Shown here piece by piece: positions 14,464-20,182 of a stretch of DNA of 20,182 bases (positions are counted from its first letter, which is position 1; each line of letters opens with the position of its first letter). This DNA is from JAVJPJ01 sp040217295. GTDB lineage: Bacteria; Pseudomonadota; Alphaproteobacteria; Rhodobacterales; Rhodobacteraceae. The translations under genes were made by a program, and so were the position numbers. Location of the stretch: assembly GCA_964460185.1 (NCBI GenBank), contig CAYWTM010000058.1, forward strand, positions 1-20,182, in the 5' to 3' direction. The notes beneath the pieces are model-generated. The model was given only the letters and a program-made list of their open reading frames with translations. It did no database searches and had not been told where the DNA came from.

Positions 14464-15651
14464 TCAGACCGCGGCCAGTCCGGCCTCGAAATCCGAGATC
14501 AGAAGCGCGACATCCTCGATGCCGACCGACACGCGGAAAAATCCGTCCGTGATGCCCAGTGCGGCGCGCCCTTCCGGTGTCAGCCCGCGATGGGATGAGG
14601 ACCGGGGATGGCTGAGCGTCGTGCCCACATCCCCCAGCGTCGGCGCAAAGGCCAGGTCGGGGGCCGCGGTCACCAGCCGGTTGGCCGCAGCCTCATCGCC
14701 ATGGATGCGGAAACTGACCATGTTTCCGTCGCGCCCCCGCAACAAGGACCGTGCGCGGGCATGATCGGGGTGATCGTCGCGCCCCGGATACAGCACCTGC
14801 GCCACTTTCGGCTGCTCCGCCAGCCAGTCGGCAAGCGCGCGGGCGTTGGCCTCGGCCTTCTCGAAGCGCAGCGGAAAGGTATACAGACCCCGTTCGGCCA
14901 TCCAGCAATCGTAGGGGCTTGGCGTCATCCCGGTGGTGACGGCGAAATCATAGATCGCGCGGGTGTGGACCGGGTTGTTGGTGGCGACATAGCCAAGCGT
15001 CACGTCCGAATGCCCCGCCAGAAGCTTGGTGACCGAATGGATCACGATATCGGCGCCCTGATCGAAGGGCCGGTATCCCAGGGGGGTGGTGAAGGTGTTG
15101 TCCACCGCCAGCAAGACGCCCGCCTCTTTGGCGACCCGCGCAATGCCGTCCATGTCTGCGACACGCAGCGTCGGGTTGGATACCACCTCGACCAGGATCA
15201 TCTTCGTTTCGGGTCGGATCGCCGCGCGGAAGCTGTCGGCATCGGTCGGGTCGGCCAGGGTGGTGGCAATACCGAACCGGGCAAGATCCTGATGCATCAG
15301 CCGGAGCGAGCGACCATATAGCTGATCGGCGCCAATGATGTGGTCGCCCGCCCCCAGCAGCCCCATGATCGCGGCCGTCACCGCCGCCATCCCGGAGCCC
15401 ATGACAAGGCCGCCCTCTGCCCCTTCGAGCATATCGATCTTCTGCGCCAGAAGCGTGGCGTTGGGGTGCCCTTCCCGCGCGTAGGTGTAGCCGCTGGCGC
15501 GCCCCTCGTACTGGGCATGCAACGTGTCGATGGACGGTGAGGCATAGACCACCGAGGGTTGCAGCGGCGTGACCACCGCACGGCTGACTGAGGCCGGAAA
15601 CGGCGTGCGCCGGATCAGGGTTTCGGGACGGTCGTTCTTGCGGTCGGTCAT
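14464..15651 (-). CDS. Cystathionine gamma-synthase / trans-sulfuration family PLP enzyme
   Basis: A 395-residue fold-type I PLP enzyme of the Cys/Met-metabolism family. Seen are YTYAREGHPN (about 55-64), SGMAAVTAAI near the PLP-phosphate site, Y112 in DQLYGRS stacking on the cofactor, D184 in AVDNTFTTP pairing with the PLP ring nitrogen, and the Schiff-base lysine K209 in HSVTKLLAGHSD. The C-terminal SHPRSSSHRGL replaces the more usual HPASMTH stretch. Members act as cystathionine gamma-synthase, beta- or gamma-lyase or sulfhydrylase, and sequence alone does not separate these. ATG 15651 (MTDRKNDRPETLIRR) is preferred by family length; ATG 15690 adds 13 residues, and neither has a strong Shine-Dalgarno. 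It follows proA after 114 bases that hold two palindromes. Confidence 0.88.
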   Translation of the reverse strand: MTDRKNDRPETLIRRTPFPASVSRAVVTPLQPSVVYASPSIDTLHAQYEGRASGYTYAREGHPNATLLAQKIDMLEGAEGGLVMGSGMAAVTAAIMGLLGAGDHIIGADQLYGRSLRLMHQDLARFGIATTLADPTDADSFRAAIRPETKMILVEVVSNPTLRVADMDGIARVAKEAGVLLAVDNTFTTPLGYRPFDQGADIVIHSVTKLLAGHSDVTLGYVATNNPVHTRAIYDFAVTTGMTPSPYDCWMAERGLYTFPLRFEKAEANARALADWLAEQPKVAQVLYPGRDDHPDHARARSLLRGRDGNMVSFRIHGDEAAANRLVTAAPDLAFAPTLGDVGTTLSHPRSSSHRGLTPEGRAALGITDGFFRVSVGIEDVALLISDFEAGLAAV

Positions 15652-15708
15652 TGGATTGCCATTCCATTCAGAAAGAAAATCGGTCGTCATACTCGGTCAC
15701 GGAGCGCG

Positions 15709-15750
15709 AAATCCCTTGCAAGGGATTTACAAGAGCCTTGCAAGGCTCTT
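15709..15750. repeat. Two adjacent perfect 20-bp palindromes sharing the core CCTTGCAAGG
   Basis: AAATCCCTTGCAAGGGATTT (15709-15728) and AAGAGCCTTGCAAGGCTCTT (15731-15750) are each exactly self-complementary, separated by only two bases. Both are centred on CCTTGCAAGG with different flanks. They lie 16 bases after the proA stop and 57 bases before the next start. They could be a double hairpin ending proA transcription, although no T run follows, a pair of dimeric protein sites, or a copy of a dispersed palindromic repeat. A copy count across the genome is needed to choose. Confidence 0.75.
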
Positions 15751-15765
15751 GGCTCTCGCCGTGCG

Positions 15766-17034
15766 TCAGGGTCGGGTCGTGCCGTCGCCGGTAACGAGGT
15801 ATTTGAACGAGGTCAGTTGTTCCGCGCCCACGGGGCCGCGCGCATGCATCTTGCCCGTCGCGATCCCGATTTCCGCGCCCATGCCGAATTCGCCCCCGTC
15901 CGCGAATTGCGTGGATGCATTGCGCATCAGGATGGCGCTGTCGAGACGTTGAAAGAACCGCGCGGCGACCGCGTCATCTTCGGCGATGATGGCATCGGTG
16001 TGGTTCGAGCCGTACTGGCGGATATGGGCAATGGCGCCGTCCACATCGTCGACAACGCGGGCCGCCATGATCATGTCAAGGTACTCATGGCCCCAATCCG
16101 AGTCCCCGGCCGGAACCACGCCCTCGATCTTCTGCAGCGTCGCGTCGCCGCGGATCTCGACCCCGGACGCAATAAGCGCACGGATCACGCCCTGGCCGAT
16201 GCTGTCCACGACATCACGGTGGATCAGCAGGCATTCCGCGGACCCGCAGATCCCCGTGCGCCGGGTCTTGGCGTTCAATGTCACCTTCAGCGCCTTCTCC
16301 GGATCGGCCGACGCATCCAGGTAAACGTGGCAGATACCTTCCAGGTGCGCAAAGACCGGCACCCGCGCCTCACGCTGGACCAGCCCCACCAGCCCCTTGC
16401 CGCCGCGCGGCACGATCACATCGACACTGCCGGTCATGGTCAGCAACTCCTGAACCGCGGCCCGATCGCGCGTCGGCACCCGCTGCACCGCATCCTCGGG
16501 CAAGCCCGCGGCACGCAGACCTTCCTTGAGACACTCGACCAGGAGACCGGAGGAATGAAAGCTTTCCGAGCCGCCCCGCAAGATCACCGCATTGCCCGAT
16601 TTGATGCACAGCGCCCCCGCATCCGCAGTCACATTGGGGCGGCTTTCATAGATCACCCCGACAACCCCCAGGGGCGTGCGCACGCGCTGGATGTGCAATC
16701 CGCTCTCCATGTCCCATTCGGTCATCACCTGGCCTACGGGGTCGGCCTGCGAGGCGACGGCGCGCAGCCCTGCCATGATTGCCTCGATACGCGCTTCATC
16801 CAGCATCAACCGGTCGAGCATCGCGGCCGAAAGCCCCTTTGCACGGCCGAAATCCATGTCCTCGGCATTGGCCGCCATGATCTCGGCCCGGCGAGACCAA
16901 ACGGCATCTGCCGCCGCCTCGAGCGCCTTGGCCTTGGCGTCCGCTGCCGCAAAGGCCAGTTCGCCCGCCGCGGCCTTGGCGCGCGTGCCGATGTCGGCCA
17001 TCAAGGCGGGGATGTTGCTGGTCAGATCTTTCAT
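15766..17034 (-). CDS. proA: Gamma-glutamyl phosphate reductase (glutamate-5-semialdehyde dehydrogenase)
   Basis: A 422-residue aldehyde-dehydrogenase-fold enzyme that reduces gamma-glutamyl phosphate to glutamate-5-semialdehyde with NADPH, the second step of proline synthesis. Family marks are GVVGVIYESRPNVTADAGAL (about 123-142), the SGNAVILRGGSE loop, DVIVPRGGKGLV (about 205-216), and the catalytic cysteine C263 in NAKTRRTGICGSAECLL. The C-terminal EFGMGAEIGIATGKMHARGP is also typical. ATG 17034 is chosen; the frame also has a GTG directly before it (17037). It follows proB by 64 bases on the same strand, so the substrate-channelling kinase and reductase are probably co-expressed. Confidence 0.97.
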   Translation of the reverse strand: MKDLTSNIPALMADIGTRAKAAAGELAFAAADAKAKALEAAADAVWSRRAEIMAANAEDMDFGRAKGLSAAMLDRLMLDEARIEAIMAGLRAVASQADPVGQVMTEWDMESGLHIQRVRTPLGVVGVIYESRPNVTADAGALCIKSGNAVILRGGSESFHSSGLLVECLKEGLRAAGLPEDAVQRVPTRDRAAVQELLTMTGSVDVIVPRGGKGLVGLVQREARVPVFAHLEGICHVYLDASADPEKALKVTLNAKTRRTGICGSAECLLIHRDVVDSIGQGVIRALIASGVEIRGDATLQKIEGVVPAGDSDWGHEYLDMIMAARVVDDVDGAIAHIRQYGSNHTDAIIAEDDAVAARFFQRLDSAILMRNASTQFADGGEFGMGAEIGIATGKMHARGPVGAEQLTSFKYLVTGDGTTRP

Positions 17035-17074
17035 CACGAAGCCCCGGCGTTTCTATCAGGCAGCACAATAGGTG

Positions 17075-17093
17075 TATTTGAGCAAAGATGAAG
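17075..17093 (+). repeat. Intergenic motif TATTTG-N3-AAAGATG (copy 1)
   Basis: TATTTGAGCAAAGATGAAG lies in the 64-base proB-proA gap on the plus strand, just past the proB stop. A related string, TATTTG then AAAGATG, occurs on the minus strand before obgE (19288-19306). From memory, strings of this kind are common between genes in Rhodobacterales, but that cannot be verified here. Function unknown. Confidence 0.35.
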
Positions 17094-17098
17094 GGCCA

Positions 17099-18229
17099 TC
17101 ACAGCGCCATGTCATCACGATGAACCAACGCCGCACGGCCCGGATAGCCCAGGATACGTTCGATCTCGTCAGACCGATGGCCCGCAATCTCCCGCGCTTC
17201 ATCGCCATTGTAGCGCGACAGCCCAACGCCAAGCCGCGCGCCATCCGGACCCTCCAGCGTGACCGGATCGCCCCGCTGAAAGTCACCTGTCACCCTGGAT
17301 ACTCCTGCCGGCAGCAGCGATTTGCCCTGCCCCAGTGCCGAGGCCGCCCCCGCATCCAGTTGCAACGCGCCTTTGGGCTTCATCGCGGAAATCCAGCGTT
17401 TGCGTGCGGTCTGGGGGTCCAGCGCCGCCGTGAACCACGTCGCGCGCGCGCCCTGTTCCAGCGCCTGCAGCGGACGCAGCGGCGAGCCTTCGGTGATCAC
17501 CATCGCGCACCCCGAGGCCGTCGCCGTGCGCGCAGCCATGACCTTGGTCTTCATTCCGCCCTTGGACAGCCCGGTGCCGGCATCTCCCGCCATGGCCTCG
17601 ATCTCGGGCGTGATCGCGTCGATCTGCGGCAAGTGCCGCGCCGTGACGTCCTGGCGCGGATTGGCGGTATAAAGCCCGTCCACATCCGACAGGAGCACGC
17701 AAATCTCGGCCCCCGCCATCACGGCGACATTCGCGGCAAGACGGTCATTGTCGCCATAGCGGATCTCGTCCGTGGCGATGGTGTCGTTCTCGTTCACGAT
17801 CGGAACCGCGCCCCGCGCGATCAGTGCGGCCATGGTGGCCCTGGTGTTCAGATACCGCCGCCGGTCGCCGCTGTCGTCCAGCGTCAACAGGATCTGCGCG
17901 GTGATGATGCCATGCGGGGCCAGCACCTCCTCATAGGCGCGGGCAAGGCGGATCTGGCCCACCGCAGCCGCGGCCTGCGCCTCGTCCAGCGACAATGCGC
18001 CCGACCCCAGCGCCAGAACGCCCCGGCCAAGTGCAATGGACCCCGACGACACGAGGATGACATCGACATTGCGCGCGCGAAGCATGGCCACATCTTCGGC
18101 GAGGGCGCGCAGCCACTCCGCCTTGAGCGCGCCGGTGGTCCGATCCACCAGCAGCGCCGAGCCGATCTTGACAACCACGCGCGTGGCATCGGCCAGCCGG
18201 GGACGCGCGGCAGGTGCTACGGACGCCAT
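17099..18229 (-). CDS. proB: Glutamate 5-kinase
   Basis: A 376-residue amino-acid kinase with a C-terminal PUA domain, the usual full-length bacterial form. It phosphorylates glutamate to gamma-glutamyl phosphate, the first and proline-inhibited step of proline synthesis. Seen are VVVKIGSALL (about 18-27), VILVSSGSIALGRG, the active-site loop NENDTIATDEIRYGDNDRLA, LSDVDGLYTANPR, and GTGLSKGGMKTKVMAA. The PUA part (about 280-355) includes GKSLLPAGVSRVTGDFQRGD. ATG 18229 lies inside the end of obgE (13-base overlap), so translation is coupled to that gene. It is followed by proA after 64 bases. Confidence 0.97.
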   Translation of the reverse strand: MASVAPAARPRLADATRVVVKIGSALLVDRTTGALKAEWLRALAEDVAMLRARNVDVILVSSGSIALGRGVLALGSGALSLDEAQAAAAVGQIRLARAYEEVLAPHGIITAQILLTLDDSGDRRRYLNTRATMAALIARGAVPIVNENDTIATDEIRYGDNDRLAANVAVMAGAEICVLLSDVDGLYTANPRQDVTARHLPQIDAITPEIEAMAGDAGTGLSKGGMKTKVMAARTATASGCAMVITEGSPLRPLQALEQGARATWFTAALDPQTARKRWISAMKPKGALQLDAGAASALGQGKSLLPAGVSRVTGDFQRGDPVTLEGPDGARLGVGLSRYNGDEAREIAGHRSDEIERILGYPGRAALVHRDDMAL

Positions 18230-19254
18230 GGCCCCGGCTCCTCGGTCTGCGCGCGCAGGCGAACGCGGTCGTCATCGATCTGGGCCCTGAGCGCGCGCAA
18301 GACCTCGATCACACCGGTCCGCGCCACACCCGACATCACCATGACCGGCCCCCCGGTCGCGTCTTCCAGCGCAGCGCGCCGTTCGGCGATCTCGTCCTCG
18401 GTCAGGGCGTCGATCTTGTTCAGCACCGTGATGCGCGGCTTTTGCGCAAGCGCCCCTCCATAGGCCTCAAGCTCTGCGATGATCGTTGCGCGATCGGCAA
18501 CCACGTCCTCGGAGGTGCCATCGACCAGGTGCAGCAACACCGCGCACCGTTCCACATGTCCCAGGAACAGATCGCCCAGGCCCCGCCCCTCGCTGGCACC
18601 CTCGATCAGGCCGGGGATATCGGCCACCACGAATTCGGCATTGTCCACCCCGACCACGCCAAGGTTCGGATGCAAGGTGGTAAAGGGATAATCGGCAATC
18701 TTGGGCCGTGCATTCGACGTGGCTGCCAGAAAGGTGGATTTACCCGCGTTCGGCAGCCCCAAAAGCCCCACATCCGCGATCAGCTTCAGCCGCAGCCAGA
18801 TCGTGCGTTCCACCCCGCCAAGGCCGGGATTGGCCCGGCGCGGCGCCTGGTTGGTGGCACTCTTGAAATGCAGGTTGCCAAAACCGCCATTGCCGCCCTT
18901 TGCCAGCAAGAACCGGTCCCCCACCCTTGTCAGATCGGCAATGACCGTTTCTTGATCATCCTCCAGGATCTCGGTCCCCTCGGGCACCCTCAGGATGATA
19001 TCGTCGCCATCCTTTCCGGTGCGCTGGTTGCCCATTCCGGGCTGGCCGTTCTTTGCAAAGAAGTGCTGCTGGTAGCGGAAATCGATCAGCGTGTTCAGTC
19101 CATCGACCACCTCGGCCCAGACATCGCCTCCGCGCCCGCCATCGCCGCCATCGGGCCCGCCATATTCGATGAACTTCTCCCGCCGGAAACTGACACAGCC
19201 CCCGCCGCCCGAACCCGAACGAATGTAAACCTTGGCTAGATCGAGAAATTTCAT
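18217..19254 (-). CDS. obgE: Obg-family ribosome-assembly GTPase (ObgE/CgtA)
   Basis: A 345-residue GTPase. The glycine-rich Obg domain (1 to about 158) begins MKFLDLAKVYIRSGSGGGGC and contains GGPDGGDGGRGGDVW and AKGGNGGFGN. The G domain follows with G1 GLPNAGKS (166-173), G2 DYPFTTLHPNLG, G3 DIPG (212-215), G4 NKID (279-282) and a G5-like MSGVA. There is no C-terminal TGS or OCT domain, the usual short proteobacterial type. Obg binds the 50S subunit and couples ribosome maturation to growth and the stringent response. The start MKFLDLAK is fixed by family; the frame is open upstream. No Shine-Dalgarno is visible before the ATG, and a 16-base palindrome sits 17 bases upstream. Being downstream of rpmA fits the widespread rplU-rpmA-obg association. 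Confidence 0.97.
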   Translation of the reverse strand: MKFLDLAKVYIRSGSGGGGCVSFRREKFIEYGGPDGGDGGRGGDVWAEVVDGLNTLIDFRYQQHFFAKNGQPGMGNQRTGKDGDDIILRVPEGTEILEDDQETVIADLTRVGDRFLLAKGGNGGFGNLHFKSATNQAPRRANPGLGGVERTIWLRLKLIADVGLLGLPNAGKSTFLAATSNARPKIADYPFTTLHPNLGVVGVDNAEFVVADIPGLIEGASEGRGLGDLFLGHVERCAVLLHLVDGTSEDVVADRATIIAELEAYGGALAQKPRITVLNKIDALTEDEIAERRAALEDATGGPVMVMSGVARTGVIEVLRALRAQIDDDRVRLRAQTEEPGPWRP

Positions 19255-19271
19255 GGGGCACCCGGGCAGTT

Positions 19272-19287
19272 GGCAGGTCGACCTGCC
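19272..19287. promoter_or_regulatory. Perfect 16-bp palindrome in the obgE leader
   Basis: GGCAGGTCGACCTGCC is exactly self-complementary and ends 17 bases before the obgE ATG. A second partial pairing, CTGCCC just downstream with GGGCAG, offers an alternative fold. In RNA it would be a tight hairpin in the place where a Shine-Dalgarno would be expected; in DNA it could bind a dimeric regulator. Confidence 0.4.
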
Positions 19288-19306
19288 CATCTTTATCCAA
19301 CAAATA
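19288..19306 (-). repeat. Intergenic motif TATTTG-N6-AAAGATG (copy 2)
   Basis: On the minus strand TATTTGTTGGATAAAGATG lies directly between a GC-rich hairpin and the obgE leader palindrome. It shares TATTTG and AAAGATG with the proB-proA gap but with a 6-base instead of a 3-base spacer. Its position after a hairpin and before a gene is compatible with a promoter region. Confidence 0.35.
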
Positions 19307-19316
19307 TGGCGGGGGT

Positions 19317-19334
19317 CCGGGGGCTGGCCCCCGG
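19317..19334 (-). terminator. GC-rich hairpin after the acetyltransferase gene
   Basis: CCGGGGGC and GCCCCCGG are perfect 8-base arms separated by two bases, 22 bases past the acetyltransferase stop. As RNA the central pairs would open to make a 4-6 base loop. No T run follows on the minus strand, so if it terminates it does so imperfectly. It may partly insulate obgE. Confidence 0.4.
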
Positions 19335-19356
19335 CTCCGTTACCAGCCTTACGCGC

Positions 19357-19896
19357 TCAGGCCAGCCGTTTCAAATAGGTCCAGGTTGCAACCTTGGCGC
19401 CACGGGCGACCGAAAACGCCTCCGCATCGCCCAGGTAGCCGAACCCGGCATTGGTCAGAACGCGCGCCGCGCTCAAGTTGTCCTGGAACACACTGGCGAA
19501 AATCGTGTTGTTTTTCAGAGGATTGTCCTGAACCAACGCCGTCACCGCCTCGGAGGCGAATCCGGTGTTCCACATGTTCGGCGCAACCCAATAGCTGACT
19601 TCCGACTGGCCGCGATCCATCGCCTCGAGCTCTATGACGCCCATCAGTTCCGCGCCGCCGAAGTCGGTTGCATCCATCGCCCAGACATATTCACTGCGGC
19701 CCGGCTTGGCCGCCTTGGCGATGAACGCCTCGATCATGCCCGGCGGCAGGGGGTGCGGGATCGACGTGGTCATGTCGGCCACGCGACGGTCCGCGGCGTA
19801 CATCGACATCAGCCCCGCATCCGATGCGCGCAAGGGGCGCAGTATCATGCGCGGGGCCTCGATGACGGCCTGTGGGATGATGATGTCTTGTTTCAT
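19357..19896 (-). CDS. GNAT-family N-acetyltransferase (RimJ/RimL-like)
   Basis: A 179-residue GNAT protein. It starts IEAPRMILRPLRASDA (about 12-26), the usual first strand and helix of the RimJ/RimL-like (Acetyltransf_3) group. The acetyl-CoA loop region reads SYWVAPNMWNTGFASEAVTA (101-120) with N110-T-G-F-A in the pyrophosphate-binding turn, and the C-terminal N140-LSAARVLTNAGF matches the NxxSxxvlxkxGF helix. The family acetylates protein N-termini, ribosomal proteins, antibiotics or small amines; the substrate here is unknown. Its place between rpmA and obgE suggests a ribosomal target (inference only). ATG 19896 has a strong GGAGGAG ribosome-binding site that lies in the loop of a small hairpin. 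Confidence 0.9.
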   Translation of the reverse strand: MKQDIIIPQAVIEAPRMILRPLRASDAGLMSMYAADRRVADMTTSIPHPLPPGMIEAFIAKAAKPGRSEYVWAMDATDFGGAELMGVIELEAMDRGQSEVSYWVAPNMWNTGFASEAVTALVQDNPLKNNTIFASVFQDNLSAARVLTNAGFGYLGDAEAFSVARGAKVATWTYLKRLA

Positions 19897-19900
19897 GATC

Positions 19901-19921
19901 TCGGTTCCTCCTCCGAACCGA
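19901..19921 (-). promoter_or_regulatory. Hairpin presenting the acetyltransferase Shine-Dalgarno in its loop
   Basis: On the minus strand TCGGTTC, the 7-base loop GGAGGAG, then GAACCGA form a perfect 7-bp stem whose whole loop is the Shine-Dalgarno sequence. The ATG follows 4 bases after the stem. Such a layout could either display or restrict the ribosome site. No known riboswitch fold is recognised. Confidence 0.5.
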
Positions 19922-19986
19922 TCTCCCGTCGTGCCAGGATCACGCGGTCATACAGACGTTTGATTACGGGAGAATGAAAAGGCGAA

Positions 19987-20010
19987 GGGGCCGGCGTTTC
20001 CGCCGGCCCC
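19987..20010 (-). terminator. Intrinsic terminator of rpmA
   Basis: GGGGCCGGCG and CGCCGGCCCC form a perfect 10-bp stem with a 4-base loop, 26 bases past the rpmA stop. On the minus strand the stem is followed by TTCGCCTTTTCATT, a modest T-rich tail. Position and stem strength make this the best terminator in the window. Confidence 0.8.
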
Positions 20011-20036
20011 TGAATTTTCCCTTCAGGGATACGGCG

Positions 20037-20182
20037 TTACTCTGCGGCCTCGGCCACTGGTACCACGGAGATGAAGGTGCGGCCCTTGAAGCCCTTGGCA
20101 AATGCCACCCGGCCTTCTTCGGTCGCAAAGATCGTGTGATCCTTGCCGATGCCGACGCCCTCGCCCGGCCACCACTTGGTGC
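20037..20182 (-). CDS. rpmA: 50S ribosomal protein L27 (partial, 5' end outside window)
   Basis: Reading the minus strand from the window edge gives 47 residues before TAA: TKWWPGEGVGIGKDHTIF, then ATEEGRVAFAKGFKGRTFIS and VVPVAEAAE. GKDHTIFA and KGRTFISV are hallmark C-terminal sequences of L27, a component of the large subunit near the peptidyl-transferase centre. The N-terminal half lies beyond the window, where rplU (L21) would be expected upstream. It is followed by a strong hairpin terminator and then by the acetyltransferase and obgE, the usual neighbourhood of rpmA. Confidence 0.95.
   Translation of the reverse strand, partial: TKWWPGEGVGIGKDHTIFATEEGRVAFAKGFKGRTFISVVPVAEAAE

Noticed and set aside
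15817..18463. Long plus-strand open frames (424 and 463 codons) opposite proA and proB
   Set aside because: Both are antisense to clear proA and proB genes, have low-complexity Arg/His-rich products, and lack ribosome-binding sites.
1..20182. CRISPR arrays, tRNA or rRNA genes, insertion sequences, prophage or toxin-antitoxin genes
   Set aside because: No regularly spaced direct repeats, no tRNA-like folds, and no transposase, integrase or toxin-antitoxin-like reading frames were recognised on either strand.

Overview
The window looks like a chromosomal stretch from a GC-rich alphaproteobacterium, most likely a member of the Rhodobacterales (Roseobacter group). This is an inference from three things: the long alphaproteobacterial forms of PstA and PstC, the dense packing with ATGA/GTGA stop-start overlaps, and the order rpmA - acetyltransferase - obgE - proB - proA. 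No tRNA, rRNA, CRISPR array, insertion sequence or prophage gene was seen. Base composition and coding style look even throughout, so most of the window reads as core genome.

Positions 1-4051. The window opens with the last part of an ABC-transporter ATPase (TOBE domain, plus strand). A TusA-like sulfurtransferase on the minus strand is divergent from a CcdA-type thiol-electron transporter. Next is a two-gene unit on the plus strand whose reading frames overlap by 4 bases: a membrane-anchored protein with a GHSSG serine-hydrolase motif that I cannot name, and a complete cytochrome P450. A roughly 310-base non-coding gap with a strong hairpin follows.

Positions 4362-6847. On the minus strand aroQ (type II 3-dehydroquinate dehydratase) overlaps by 4 bases with a LuxR-type autoinducer-domain regulator. 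No luxI-type synthase is present. Across a roughly 310-base divergent intergenic region lies an amidohydrolase-2/lactonase-like metal hydrolase on the plus strand. Its 3' end overlaps that of phoB.

Positions 6832-14286 (minus strand). This is a complete phosphate-starvation locus in the order phoR, Pho box, pstS, hairpin, pstC, pstA, pstB, phoU, phoB. PstSCAB imports phosphate. PhoU links transporter state to the PhoR kinase, and PhoB binds Pho boxes. Between phoR and pstS there are three 7-base units spaced by 4 bases (GTGTCAT, CCGTTAC, CTGTCAC), so the pst-phoU-phoB transcript is very probably under PhoB autocontrol. PhoR shows no transmembrane segment.

Positions 14464-20182 (minus strand). 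In transcription order these are the end of rpmA (ribosomal protein L27) with a clear terminator, a GNAT acetyltransferase, obgE (ribosome-associated GTPase), proB and proA (first two steps of proline synthesis), and a cystathionine gamma-synthase-family PLP enzyme. The gaps here carry the most eye-catching non-coding structures: two adjacent perfect 20-base palindromes between proA and the PLP enzyme, a 16-base palindrome just before obgE, and a hairpin that places the acetyltransferase Shine-Dalgarno in its loop.

I did not find a clear-cut undescribed multi-gene system. The best candidates for new biology are the hydrolase-P450 pair, the aroQ-luxR fusion of transcription units, and the tandem palindromes.
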